This document shows positions 44,960 through 56,233 of a DNA stretch of 60,000 nt, piece after piece. A program made the translations under genes and the position numbers. Source of the DNA: Hydractinia symbiolongicarpus (Eukaryota; Cnidaria; Hydrozoa; Anthoathecata; Hydractiniidae); NCBI RefSeq assembly GCF_029227915.1, contig NC_079883.1:24616001-24676000 (forward strand), written 5' to 3'. Position 1 is the first letter of the stretch. Each line of letters opens with the position of its first letter. Under the pieces are notes generated by a model. The model searched no databases. It saw only the letters and a list, made by a program, of their open reading frames with translations, and was not told where the DNA came from.

Positions 44960-47026
44960 TAGGTGAATTTCATATTTTCTTTCCTACATGTTATTAACAA
45001 TCGAGTCACCATATCTATGTTAAATAATTCCTTTTATAAAGTTTGGAGGATGACTTTCAAGCATAGTTGGCAGAGGGGTCAGAATCTCCTTCCACAAACA
45101 TCCTAAGATTTCAGAAAGCATTTTTTTGATGTTGCTGTTAAAACAATATAGGAAACCTACCAAAAAGCGATTTTAAATACTTACAACAAATTGATACAGA
45201 GAAAAAGTTCTCTTAAATTAAATTGTGCTCTTGTTAATTCTATTTTCTACTTCGTCTGCCTTTCATAGCCGCCAAATGTGATTAAATATACCTGGTAATT
45301 ATAGATCTCTAGATCTCTCAGCAAGATCTCTAAGGCATAAGACAAATTTTTACCGTTGCCAATTTGAAAATTGCCACATGCTTAGTTTATTGAGTTTACT
45401 GAATCTTTTTGAAATAAGGAAAGGATCAACAAAAGGCAAATTTTAACAAAATCCTACAATAGTTCTGTTTTTATTTTATTATTATTATTATTTAACTTCA
45501 GCAGTCCTTATTTTATGTCTCCTATATAAGACGATTTGAGAAGATATAAATAAAACAAAATCAAATTCAATACATACATGTAAGCACATGTTTTAAAATA
45601 AAATGAAACAAATACTTTTTATTTAATAACATAAAAAAAGAGAAGGAAACATTTTCTTATATTTTCAATTATTAAGATTGGAGTCAACTATACCTTAAAT
45701 TCAACAACAACAAAATTTTAAAATACAGAATAATTTTAATCACAATTATTTAAAACAAATTTAACAAGAAACTAAAAGATTAGCCAGGAGGCAATATTTA
45801 TGATATACAAAACTTGAAATTATACATAATAAACATGTAAGAAACCAAAAGAAAAAATATCTTTTTCGCAAGTCAACCTATTTTTACAACACCTTATTAT
45901 TTAATCATATTTTAACCACTAACAATAACCATACACAACAATGAAAACAATAATCATGGGTCATAACCATTTTTGACATGCGATTACTATAGAGTTGATT
46001 GAGTGTTTTGGCTCTGAAGCAAATTCAAATTATTAACAGCTCACCAAGTCCTCTTAAAATGTGGTTTCAACAACCTTACAAAATGTAGTTTGGCCACTAG
46101 AAATTGCTCTTTTTTAATAAAATATACATTATTATACAGGATAAAAAATAATTAAAAAATAAAATATTATCAAACATAGAATTAGCATGCTCGTTAGGCA
46201 ATATACACAAACAAAAATGAGGGTTGCGTTGTGAAATTGTACATCTTATTTAGGCCTTATGTGCTAAGTAAAATTGCTTGGCAATCTAAACTTTTTTACT
46301 GCATAACAAGGGCAATGGGTTTAAAATCCATATAAATCCATAAACAATGTTAGATATCTTACATTCACAAAGTCCAATCGTGTGTTACTGTGACATGAAA
46401 TCTCAGATAAGTTCAAAACACTATCCAAAGGAAACAAGCAAAAAAACAAACAGAAAAGTTAATGAAAATTCATTTGAATTTGATCTCTTGTTGTTTTACT
46501 AAAGCAGTAAAGTTATAAAATATTAAAAGTATTATTAATTCCTTAATGCATCTGGAATATTGTTTCGTTGTTTCCTATTGAAATGAGTTGTCAGAAAGAG
46601 TAAATTTCCAATTATGGAGTTCCAGAGGTTTATGAGCCAAGATTTGAATCAATAATTAGATGAAGAGTAAGATAAGCAGGCTTGAGTTTTTTTTGTTATG
46701 CACTTTTAGAACAACTTTGTGTTTAAACATTCAAAGTTGCCTTAAAATAAAATTACGTATATACTATTCATTAGCCCATGGAAGAATCCACAGGTCTGTT
46801 AATCCTTAGATTGTCTGTTGCACATCGCTATTTCAAGCATCTGTAGCACAAAGTTACAATCAGCTACCATTTTGAACAAAATAGGTTATTATTATAAAGA
46901 CTGTGCAAATGCTGAATATACAGCACTTTTGCTAATGCATTGTTTCTCTACCCAGTAGTAAGGTAGCACACTCCTAATTTCACAAGCAAATTTATATAAT
47001 TTGAAAAAAACAAAATTAAAGAATTA
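44960..47026. other. Intergenic, APLF 5' end to F-box gene 3' end
   Basis: Very A/T-rich, with poly-A and poly-T runs. It should hold the APLF promoter and the F-box gene 3' UTR. I recognise no gene or element. Confidence 0.5.
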
Positions 47027-48625
47027 TCAGTAACCAAAATATTTTCTGAATTTGCTCTTGTTAATCTCTGAGTCTAAGCTGTGCCTGAATGGAGGAATGA
47101 CGGGCACAGGAGAAGACATTTTAACACTGGCTCGACTGCTACTTAGGTTTACGCAACTTTCAAAAAGGTTATAAATAGCTTCCTCAGAATAGAGGACTGA
47201 TATAGTTTCTAATTTTTTCATCGTCTCCAAACAACCCAAAAGTAGATTTTTATACTCGGTGACTCTAGATAAAGGAAGACCAACACATTTTAATAAAACT
47301 AGATGTCTCATGTTTTTACAATTTATACTGATACTTTGAAGAAGTTGCATCCATTGGTTTGTGCTGTTCCCTGTTGCAAATAATGAGCCACATTCTAGAC
47401 CAAGAAGTCTTGGAAAGAACTTTAGGTTAGCTGCAATACACTCAAAATCAATGCGGTAACATGTACGTAGTGAAAGCCACTGCAAATTCGAACAGTTTTG
47501 TAAAAATGAAAAGGCTTGATTAAATAAGCGATTAGCAAAGTGTAAGCTCAACACATTCAGGTGTTTCCAATTTCCTACGGAATAAGCAGCCTCTAATACT
47601 TCACCAGTTACAGCTTTGCCTCTTCCAGTGTTACTTAACAATAAACTTTCCAATAAATCCATTTTTGGTATTGATACAATCAATCCTGCTGATGTTATTT
47701 CATCGCAAAAACTAAGGTCAAACTCTTCAATGATACTTGCTTCCCATGGAACATTACTAAGTGCTAAATCATTTACTCCAGTACCAGATAAATTAAGAGA
47801 TTTTAATTCCTTAGCACCATTTATTAAATGGCTCAATGACGAGCCATTCAAATTTTTACAATTCTTTAACACAAGGGATTCTAAATTTTTCAAGGTCTTG
47901 GCAAAGATAACCACTTCAGAATCACTGATAAATTCACAATCAACACATTCTAATATTTTTAAGGCATGCATTTTACTAAACATAGTCTGAAAATTGGTGA
48001 ATGCAGGACAAAAATGGTTGTTTCCAAATCCAAAACACTCCAAATGACTCATATCTTGAGCCTCTAAGATAACGTGCATAAACTGAAAACCTGCTTTAAA
48101 ATTACGAATATCTAATCGCGTAAGATTCCCAGGAACAGAAAGACAATTTAACTTGTTTTCCAAAGTGCTTGCTAAATCACAATTCTGTAATACCAGAGTA
48201 TCAAGCTGTTGACAACTATTAGTTAATTCTTGAACTATGTTTGGTGAGAAACTGCAATTAGATAAATCCAATGTCTTGAGTAAAGGAGATAAGCGAGATT
48301 GTATCAACTGTATAATAGTTTTTTCATCTACTTTATTACATCTACTGAAATCTACAAACTTCCATAATTCACTATCATAAACCACCCAAAGCCAGTGCTT
48401 GCACACCAAAGCAATATGGCACAACTCTGGGTGGGTTAAGTTGCTGAAAATTTTTAACAAAACAGTATCAGGAAGTGCTGATAACACAATGTCAGTGCAT
48501 TGTTCCAAATCAAACGGACGTTCATTCGAAAAATTTGAAAATGCAGATTCTATTTCTTTAGAAATTTGATCTTGTTCAAACAACACTGCTTCTTCATTCA
48601 GAAGTAAGTCTGCATTTTCTTCCAT
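47027..48625 (-). CDS. F-box and leucine-rich repeat protein, single exon
   Basis: An uninterrupted 532-codon frame starts at the ATG at 48625. Residues about 43-95 form an F-box: VLSALPDTVLLKIFSNLTH, PELCHIALVCKHWLW and SELWKFVDFSRC. The rest is a leucine-rich repeat array of about 13-15 units of the RNI/FBXL type, with phrases such as LKTLDLSNCSF, LDTLVLQNCDL, LESLVLKNCKNLNGSSL, LKSLNLSGTGVNDLAL and EFDLSFCDEITSAGL. FBXL proteins are substrate adaptors of SCF (Skp1-Cul1-F-box) ubiquitin ligases; the F-box binds Skp1 and the repeats bind substrate. I cannot assign it to a numbered FBXL. The lack of introns contrasts with its neighbours and could mean an old retrocopy or simple intron loss. 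Its upstream region begins only 270 bases from the Kolobok insertion. Confidence 0.93.
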   Translation of the reverse strand: MEENADLLLNEEAVLFEQDQISKEIESAFSNFSNERPFDLEQCTDIVLSALPDTVLLKIFSNLTHPELCHIALVCKHWLWVVYDSELWKFVDFSRCNKVDEKTIIQLIQSRLSPLLKTLDLSNCSFSPNIVQELTNSCQQLDTLVLQNCDLASTLENKLNCLSVPGNLTRLDIRNFKAGFQFMHVILEAQDMSHLECFGFGNNHFCPAFTNFQTMFSKMHALKILECVDCEFISDSEVVIFAKTLKNLESLVLKNCKNLNGSSLSHLINGAKELKSLNLSGTGVNDLALSNVPWEASIIEEFDLSFCDEITSAGLIVSIPKMDLLESLLLSNTGRGKAVTGEVLEAAYSVGNWKHLNVLSLHFANRLFNQAFSFLQNCSNLQWLSLRTCYRIDFECIAANLKFFPRLLGLECGSLFATGNSTNQWMQLLQSISINCKNMRHLVLLKCVGLPLSRVTEYKNLLLGCLETMKKLETISVLYSEEAIYNLFESCVNLSSSRASVKMSSPVPVIPPFRHSLDSEINKSKFRKYFGY

Positions 48626-49171
48626 TTTAAGTTAGCTTGCATATAAATAGTAAAATGGTAGAAGTAACAGTTATCTAAAATACAAAGAAAATGTAAAAAA
48701 GGGTAGCCAAGCCAAAAGGGTAGCATAAACAGGAATTTCATTAAACTGTTTTTAGTAGACATCTCGGTGGCACAGCTTAAATTGCATGTGACATGGACTA
48801 TAACTTACATAAAAAACAACAAAACTTTCAACAGTTTGCTACAAATTTAGTTGCAGTTACAAAGTTGCAAAACATAGTTAATTGTGTTTGATCTTAAAGG
48901 GGAAGTTAACACAAATTTTTTTTGATATTTCATAGAACACAAGTTCAAGTTTTATTTCAAACTTCTAACAGGAAAAGTTAAAAACTCACGCTCTTTCTCT
49001 GAAAATTACGACCGCTATCTCTACCCCTTCAGAAACTGGATCTAGCGCGGTTTATGACGTAAATGTGTTCAGAAAGCAATTTTCATAAACAAAGCTACAA
49101 AGTCTCATTTTATGTCTGAGTCGATTGGCTAGCAATACGTTTAATAACATTATAATTCTTACATAAATAAA

Positions 49172-49320
49172 ACATGCCCAACTGTTCAGCATTCGGATGT
49201 GCAAGCAGATCGTCTTGTGAAAAAGATGTGAGCTTCCACAGAGTTCCTTCAGCGAGAAACAACAAAACCTTGCGCAAGAAATGGTTGCAAAACATACAAC
49301 GTGATCGAGACTTGCCGTTT
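49172..49320 (+). pseudogene. THAP zinc-finger domain of Kolobok transposase
   Basis: The frame opens MPNCSAFGCASRSSCEK, continues VSFHRVPSARNNKTLRKKWLQ and NIQRDRDLPF, then hits a TAG. The C-x4-C start, the FHR.P segment and the central Trp are THAP (C2CH) features. The remaining half continues after the stop as AELLGTTRVEDCCQ, so the frame is broken by at least a stop and probably an indel. In Kolobok elements this domain binds the element ends. Confidence 0.8.
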
Positions 49321-49568
49321 TAGGCGGAACTACTTGGTACCACCCGAGTAGAAGATTGTTGTCAGATGCTGTACCAACAGTCTTTATATTCACGTCAGAA
49401 TGTAAAAAACGAGAACACATAGAAGAAAGGATAAAATCACGGGAGAAAAAACAGGTAAATATAATATAAAAGCCAAATAAGTCCTGATGACGAGGTTGAA
49501 AAACACTCATAAAAAAGATAAATGTTGTATTTTGTCAAACTTGTTTCCACAGCCTTTTCATTATTTAG

Positions 49569-51179
49569 GTGGTAGAGTTAGTACTCGAAGACACATTTTC
49601 CGAAGCAAACGTGTCTTCAGACAGATATCAACATTTTACTGCTCAAGTTGAACCTGATGTTGTGGATAAAGGTGTCAATGCTGTTGCTAGTACGCAGTTG
49701 AAGAAAACTCAATACTGTTTTCAAGGTATCTCAACAGTAGAAGTAAACGACTTACAAGCACACAAGAAACCATTGTTAGTAAAAGTCCCCAGGAAGAAGT
49801 CTCTTAAGAACAAGAGTTGCAACACCATGATGTCATTTCCACTCCATGTGACAGTTGAAATGCATACTGTGTTATTTAAAGAAAGAAACGTGGAAAACAA
49901 TGACGACGACCCAGCTGCATCCGTGTACAATGATGACCAAGATTCTCTGTTCCACCCGGATAGCGTGACGGAGAGTGAAAGTGATGATGGTGATGAAAAT
50001 GAATCTGGGGAACTCACTGATTACTACAAATCAAGTAACTTTATTGTACATTGGTCTTGCATACTTTCACTACTGCGTTGTTTCACATGCATGAAAGCGG
50101 TAAGCATTTCCAACTCCATAATCGTTGGGACACAGCTGATCTTACATATGATATGCTCAGCTGGCCACACTCACAAGTGGTGCTTGCAACCTTTTATTCG
50201 GCGACAACCTCATGTAAATTTACTCGTGTCAGCAGCTAACAGGCAATACTTACCAGCGAATTCAGGAATTTATGAAAATTTCCAAGATAAAGTTTATTTC
50301 AAAAGTCGCATTTTCGCGAATCCAAAAACATTTTCTTTTTCCGGCTGTCCATAAAGTGTACACATTACACAGGGAACTTCGTTTTCAAAGCTGTCTTGAT
50401 GCTGAGGATAAACTTGATTTGATAGGCGACGGGAGATGTGATTCACCGGGTTATAACGCGAGGTATGGTACATACACCCTTATGAATTTGGAATCTGGAG
50501 AAATTTTGGCTTTCCATGTGATACATGTGGGAGAAGTGGAAAATTCATCGCGGATGGAAAAAGCTGGGATGATTAAAGTACTAGAGCGTGTCGGTAATGC
50601 TGGAATATCCATTAACAGCCATACAACCGATCGACATAATTTAAATAAGGAAATACTTAAAAGAGGAGCGGAATGACATTAATCATCAATTTAATATATG
50701 GCACGTTAGTAAGAGCATAAGAAAGAAATTAGTGAAGCTCAGCGGGGAAAAAAGTGCCCGTGATTTACAACCTGTCGGTGCTGTGCATCATCCGAGGGTA
50801 AAGAAAATTGGTTCAGTCTTTTACACCATGTAAGTAATAGACATCACTGGGAAGGAAACACTTATTACAAGAAGTGTGCCTACACCAAACTCAGTGAAGA
50901 CGACAGCCGAATTAAAAAGCACGCATAAACGAAAGATGGCAAATCACGGTTTAAACACCAATACTCGAAGGTTTCTGGCACCTGGGTAGTAAAAAAAATT
51001 TCGACAAAAAAAGATAAGAGGTATACAGAAGATTTGGTAGAGGAAGTCGAGTATTTAGTGTCTTCTCAAGAAGAATGGGCTGTTCCAGATCTTAGCAACG
51101 TACCAAAATACATCGCACCTGTACAAGGCCAAGAAAAAACAGAAACTGTATGCACCACAAAAACAAGATTCTTGTTTTG
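49569..51179 (+). pseudogene. Kolobok transposase remnant
   Basis: Two overlapping frames with frameshifts and stops hold the transposase body. The first (to about 50030) ends in an acidic serine-rich stretch (VTESESDDGDENESGEL). The second (50272-50676) has FLFPAVHKVYTLHREL, then LDLIGDGRCDSPGYNARYGT, HTTDRH and a stop. DGRCDSPG and TTDRH carry catalytic-region acidic residues of this family. After 50676 the frame resumes with FNIWHVSKSIRKKL and later HHWEGNTYYKKCAYTKLSED. The end is near 51179. It is too broken to be active. Confidence 0.85.
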
Positions 51180-51998
51180 AATTTATTTTTTATTGTAAAA
51201 CGTTTTTCTTCTTGTTACTTATACACCTCAATGGTTGTCATCAACACTGGTTTATAAAGCCAAATCGTTCTGAAATCGTCCAACTATGTGATTCACTCGT
51301 TCTCTGAATAAGAAATAAAAATTAAATAAATAACTCCCTGATGGATCTCACAATAAGTCATATATGTTTTTTCTGAATATGCGCTTGAGTGATGGAACAC
51401 AATACAAAAAACCCAAATTAGACTGTGGTAACAACACGAGCAGTTTTAAAAAGTTTAGAAAAATATTTAGCAGTGAAAAAACTTTAGAGGAAAAAAAGAG
51501 CTGAAGAAAATATATTCGAAAAGATATTATTTTTTGCTTAATTAAATTTGGTTTATTTTACCTTGGAAAATTACTCCAGTGTTGCAACAAAACTTTCCGT
51601 TTGTTTGCATGCTTTGGCATAGCCAACAAATTCAAGAGTTCTTGTCGCTGTTGTCACACATAATAAATAAATATTTATTCCAAGCATGTTTTAAAATATT
51701 TTAAACTACGTATGATACTTTGAAGAAATAATGTCAGTAGAAATTTATTCTAGTAAGCTTTTCTATACCTGACCTCAAATTTTTGTTTCTGAACACATTT
51801 ACGTCATTTTCGTTGTTTGATCCCAGACCATCGGTACAAAATGCGCTGCGCAAAAAAATGACAATTCTTGGAGGCGAAACAGCAGCTAGTTCATAAAGAA
51901 AACACAACATTCAGGAACTAAGTTATATATTTTCATGATTTTATGGACTAGTTGAATGAAATATCAAAAAATAATTTTTGGGTTAACTTCCCCTTTAA

Positions 51999-53818
51999 AC
52001 TTATCTAGAGAACCAGCAGTGGACGTACAGTATCATGACAGAATAAGCAGTCTGAATGATCACAATTGACGAAAAAGCAGAGGGGGAGAACAAATGAAAA
52101 TAAATTCACATATTTAAATTGTGAAACAACTACACTAAATTTGCACAACACATGACCAAGAGCACAAGATTATTTCAGCATTGATGCAACCATCAGCATA
52201 AAATATAATAAAAAGGGCATGCTATAGCTGAAAACAGATTTGTTGTAACGGTTCTGGTTGCTGTTTTTGCAGGAATTTACTGTGGTTTTGTTATCTGGAC
52301 AAGCAATTCCACCCTTTTTGGGCTGGAGAGGTGTGTTGGGCCTAGCACATTCTCAGCTTGAACAATTGTTACACATCTGTGTGTAGAAACCACATTTTTC
52401 TCTTTTCCAGAATAAATCCCCTTTTTCAACGCTAGATACCCCTCTCTTTTTCTGGTTCAGACGGCTCTGGCGGCTTAATCCAGGACTTAAATTATATACA
52501 AATGATCCTTTGTTGTGTGTTAAGGGTGGTTTCTTTTTTGTGCATAAAAATACATAAAAATACATAAAAAAACGCAGGCTCGTTTTTCGAACGCGCCAAA
52601 TCGATTTCTATTAGTAAATTAATAATGTGTAGTGCAGCACAGAAAGATTAAGAACATAAAGAAAAAGCCCGGCAAAATTTATCATTGTTCACCTATTGCT
52701 AAATAAATAGCCAATATTGAAGAGTAGTGCCAGCAGAAGGGAAGGGAGGTAAAGGAATTTTTCGTTTTTATAAAAGTACTAAAAATTAAAGTTTTTAACT
52801 CAAGATGTTTTAATTGTTCAAAAGAAGTTTCCACCATATATTTTTCTCTCAAATAATGTCAAGAAAGGATTGGTTAAAGAGAAGAAGTTTAATGTTCTAG
52901 AGGGCAGTTGTAATGTCATTTCACTTTGCTGTTATGCAAAGCTCCTGCTGGGGATGTTACCACCCCCTCGCACCCCTTGTAACGCATCGTAGCAAATCTA
53001 GTACCATCTAACCCCTTGAAAAGCTCGAATTTTGAACTGGGAAAACTAGTACTCTAGTAATACTAGAAACAGATACAAAAGAGTCATTTATGCAAGGGAT
53101 GCGATGAAAACTAAATTCAATTCAACACACATTGTACCCCTAGCACACGCGCTCTCAATTTATATAAGGTTTTTTTCCAGCAAACGCGGCTGCCATCTTT
53201 TCCTCAAATCTTACACATTTGTCCCCTTTGGTCCATTGCGTATATTCATGGCGGCACAAGCAGTGTCTTGTTCTTCTTCTAAAATACTTTGCAGCTGGGA
53301 GCTAACGCCAGAGAGATGGTTTCTCATATTTAGAAAAATTTAAAGAAAATTACCTAGCCACAGCGGAGCCAGTTGTGAGCAAATTTTCTTAGCAGTGTTT
53401 TACCCAAGCATGTTCTGAAATGCACTCATCCCAGAAACGTCAATGTGTGGTGTGGTGGGCAAATGTGGTGCAAACCCCCTATTTGATTTGAGTTTTCAAA
53501 ATATTTCCTGCCACACAGATGCAAAACCTGAAGCAAAGTTAACAAATAATATCATGCAGGATTTCATCTCTAAAGACCACTTTGTGACATAGCTAGCTGG
53601 TTCTTTTGATTTCATTTTAAGAATAAATATAGGCATGTATATGTGCACTTTTGTGTAGGTAAACAAAAGAGGACTTGCACAGGGTAAAATGGCTATTAAT
53701 GAAGAGTAGAATTTTTTAGGTAGCTTTATCCAAGAGGAACTGGAATTAAATTTTAATTATAGCTAGCTATATTCTTCTGATTCTTCTTAAAACACTTTAA
53801 AAGATTTATTTGATTACT
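51999..53818. other. Intergenic between Kolobok and nested MITEs
   Basis: No recognised gene. A plus-strand frame beginning at 53251 (MAAQAVSCSSSKILCSWEL) follows a TATATAA at 53160 and could be a first exon, but no further exon or homologue was recognised. Confidence 0.4.
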
Positions 53819-54103
53819 GTCAGTCAGGGAAAACAGCAAATTAGGATATCATAAACTAATTAGGCTATTCACCAAATTAGGAGAGGGATCCCTAACTTGG
53901 CTATGCTATCCTAATTTAGCTATGAATTTTTTTTTAAAAGCAAAACAATCACCGTTAACGTGCTATCCGCATCTTTATTTCACTCTCTTTGTGCAGCCAA
54001 ATTTCAAAACTTTGATATTCGAAAAAATTGTCGCATTTGTACGACGGAACTAAGAGATATTGACCAAAATTGTTAAAATATTTTGCACATAGTCTAATTA
54101 GCT

Positions 54104-56005
54104 TACAGTACAGTCCAGATGTAAGCGTACGCGTACGCTCAACTTGCAAAAATAATTGCTTTCATTAAAAAAAACAATAGGATAGCGAGTTCCTTTCAAA
54201 TTGCGCGAAAATAATTGCTTCGTGTAAAAAACAAAAGCATAGCAAGAAACATTGTTTAAAAACAATACTCTGCGCGAGAAAAAATTAAACGCGAAGGCTA
54301 TTGAATTTTAATTTTTTTTTAACAACGAAACTAATTATAGTAACGCGATTTTAATCTGATATATTTAAAAAACACAAGCTCTTTTAAAAAACAAGAAATG
54401 CAATGATCTAAATATTTAAAAAAAAACTAATGCTACTTTTAAAACTTTTAGTAATATTTCTTTATCGTCGAAACATATTTTTTAACATGCGAAACTTTAA
54501 AGTTCTTTTTATAAAAAGCAACGTTTAGCAACGCAAACGGGAAAACCCTACGTTCGGGACTTTTCCCTTCGCGATAAGATTTCAAAAACAAATTAAATTT
54601 TAATACCGAAGAAAGAAAAAATCTAAAAATATAACTTTTGACGTTTTATAGTATAACCTACATTTTATTGTTAAAAACATTGTCTTTGTTTTTTTTCAGC
54701 GCAACAGCTCTATCTCTTAAAAGATTTAAACAATGCATCTCGCTGTCTATTTAGTTTTCGCGCAAATCTTTTATTTTATAAAACTATCAAACAATGGATC
54801 GCCATGTCACATTGATAGAGTTGATAACATTTTAAATACTTTAAACACTATCTAACGAAGCTTTCCTATCGCCGTTCTTCGTTCTGTAACTTTCTAAAAA
54901 ATCATTTCTATCGCCGCTCTTCGTTATTAAACTTTTAAAATGTGATATAACGAATCTTTTCTATAGCCGTTTTTTGTTTTTAACTTTTAAAATGCGATCT
55001 AAAAAAAAACATTCTATCGCCGTTTTCCGTTTTAAAACTTTAAAAATGCGATCTAAAAAAACAATTCTATCGCCGTTTTTCGTTTTTAAACTTTTAAAAT
55101 GCGATCTAAAAAAACATTTCTATCGCCGTTTTTCGTTTTTAAACTTTTAAAATGCGATCTAAAAAAAACATTTCTATCGCCGTTTTCCGTTTTAAAACTT
55201 TAAAAATGCGATCTAAAAAAACAATTCTATCGCCGTTTTTCGTTTTTAAACTTTTAAAATGCGATCTAAAAAAAACATTTCTATCGCCGTTTTTATACTT
55301 TTAAAATGCGATCTAAAAAAACATTTCTATCGCCGTTTTTAGTTTTTAAACTTTAAAAATGCGATCTAAAAAAACATTTCTATCGCCGTTTTTCGTTTTT
55401 AAACTTTTAAAATGCGATCTAAAAAAAACATTTCTATCGCCGTTTTTCGTTTTTAAAATTTTAAAATGCGATCTAAAAAAACATTTCTATCGCCGTTTTC
55501 CGTTTTTTAAACTTCTAAAATGCGATCTAAAAAAACATTTCTATCGCCGTTTTTCGTTTTTAAAGTTTTAAAATGCAATCTAAAAAAACATTTCTATTAA
55601 AATTAAAGTTTCAATCTTTGTTAAAATATAATAATTTCTATCGCTTAGAAGCTTTATTTAACCTGCGCAACCAACAATGCCTTCTCGCTAGTTTATTTAG
55701 TTTCCACGCAAAACAATTGTTTAATAAAAATATTAAACAATGGCTCTTCGTGTCACATTGATAGAGTTGATAACATTTGCAATTATGCTATTGGGAATAG
55801 TTATGTTAACACTATTTAACAATAGTTACGCGCAGTTATAATAAGCTATTTTTTCTTCGATAATCTTTTGTTTATTACGCGCAAGTTAATGACTTACAAG
55901 ACTCGCAAGATAATTAATAAGAACAAAAGACAAACAACTACCGCCTCCGAGAAAAAGGTGTGAAACTTGAGCGTACGCGTACGCTTACATCTGGACTGTA
56001 CTGTA
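54104..56005 (+). mobile_element. MITE, family A copy 2, expanded by a minisatellite
   Basis: The ends (TACAGTACAGTCCAGATGTA, then AGCGTACGCGTACGCTCAA) match those of the element at 22741-23701, in the opposite orientation. Both outer thirds are recognisably homologous to that copy. At 1902 bp it is almost twice as long, and the difference is largely a tandem repeat at about 54860-55600. It has no transposase and sits inside the family B element. Confidence 0.9.
54860..55600 (+). repeat. Minisatellite, about 14 units of roughly 52-54 bp
   Basis: The unit reads TTTCTATCGCCGTTTTTCGT, TTTTAAACTTTTAAAATGCG and ATCTAAAAAAACA. TATCGCCG recurs about every 52-54 bases. Outer units are more degenerate and central ones nearly identical, which fits growth from the middle. 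A plus-strand frame across it (55359-55571) is a repeat artefact. Confidence 0.93.
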
Positions 56006-56233
56006 TGATGATATCCTAATTAGGTTATTCTGGCAGGAATTAAATATTTCCTTGACCCGTCGATGATACCCTAATTAGGTTACGTAACCTAATTTGCTGT
56101 TTTCCCTGACTGACTGTGGTCTGTTGTATATTTTCTACCTGCAGAAATGCTTGCACACATGCAAAATTGAACATTGGCAAGCTATCTATATAACCATTAC
56201 ATATAATTACCATGTAAATTTAAGAATATAATT

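Larger units (their letters stand above)
48898..51994 (+). mobile_element. Kolobok-family DNA transposon, full-length but inactive
   Basis: Both ends read AGGGGAAGTTAAC inward and are flanked by TTAA (48894-48897 and 51995-51998). The inverted repeats remain similar for about 40 bases, through TTTTTGATATTTCAT. The interior carries a plus-strand THAP domain and a transposase remnant. TTAA duplication together with a THAP-containing transposase is diagnostic of Kolobok. The 3.1-kb element separates the F-box gene promoter from sequence farther right. Confidence 0.92.
53819..56114. mobile_element. Outer MITE (family B), split by a family A insertion
   Basis: A 27-bp perfect terminal inverted repeat, GTCAGTCAGGGAAAACAGCA and onward, lies at 53819-53845 and 56088-56114. 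ACTGT occurs just outside CAGTCAGGG on both sides (53816-53820 and 56113-56117) and may be a 5-bp target duplication. Internal copies of CCTAATTAGG are present near both ends. Without the inner insertion it would be about 394 bp. No coding sequence. Confidence 0.85.

Noticed and set aside
47616-47990. 124-codon plus-strand frame
   Set aside because: Antisense shadow of the F-box/LRR gene.
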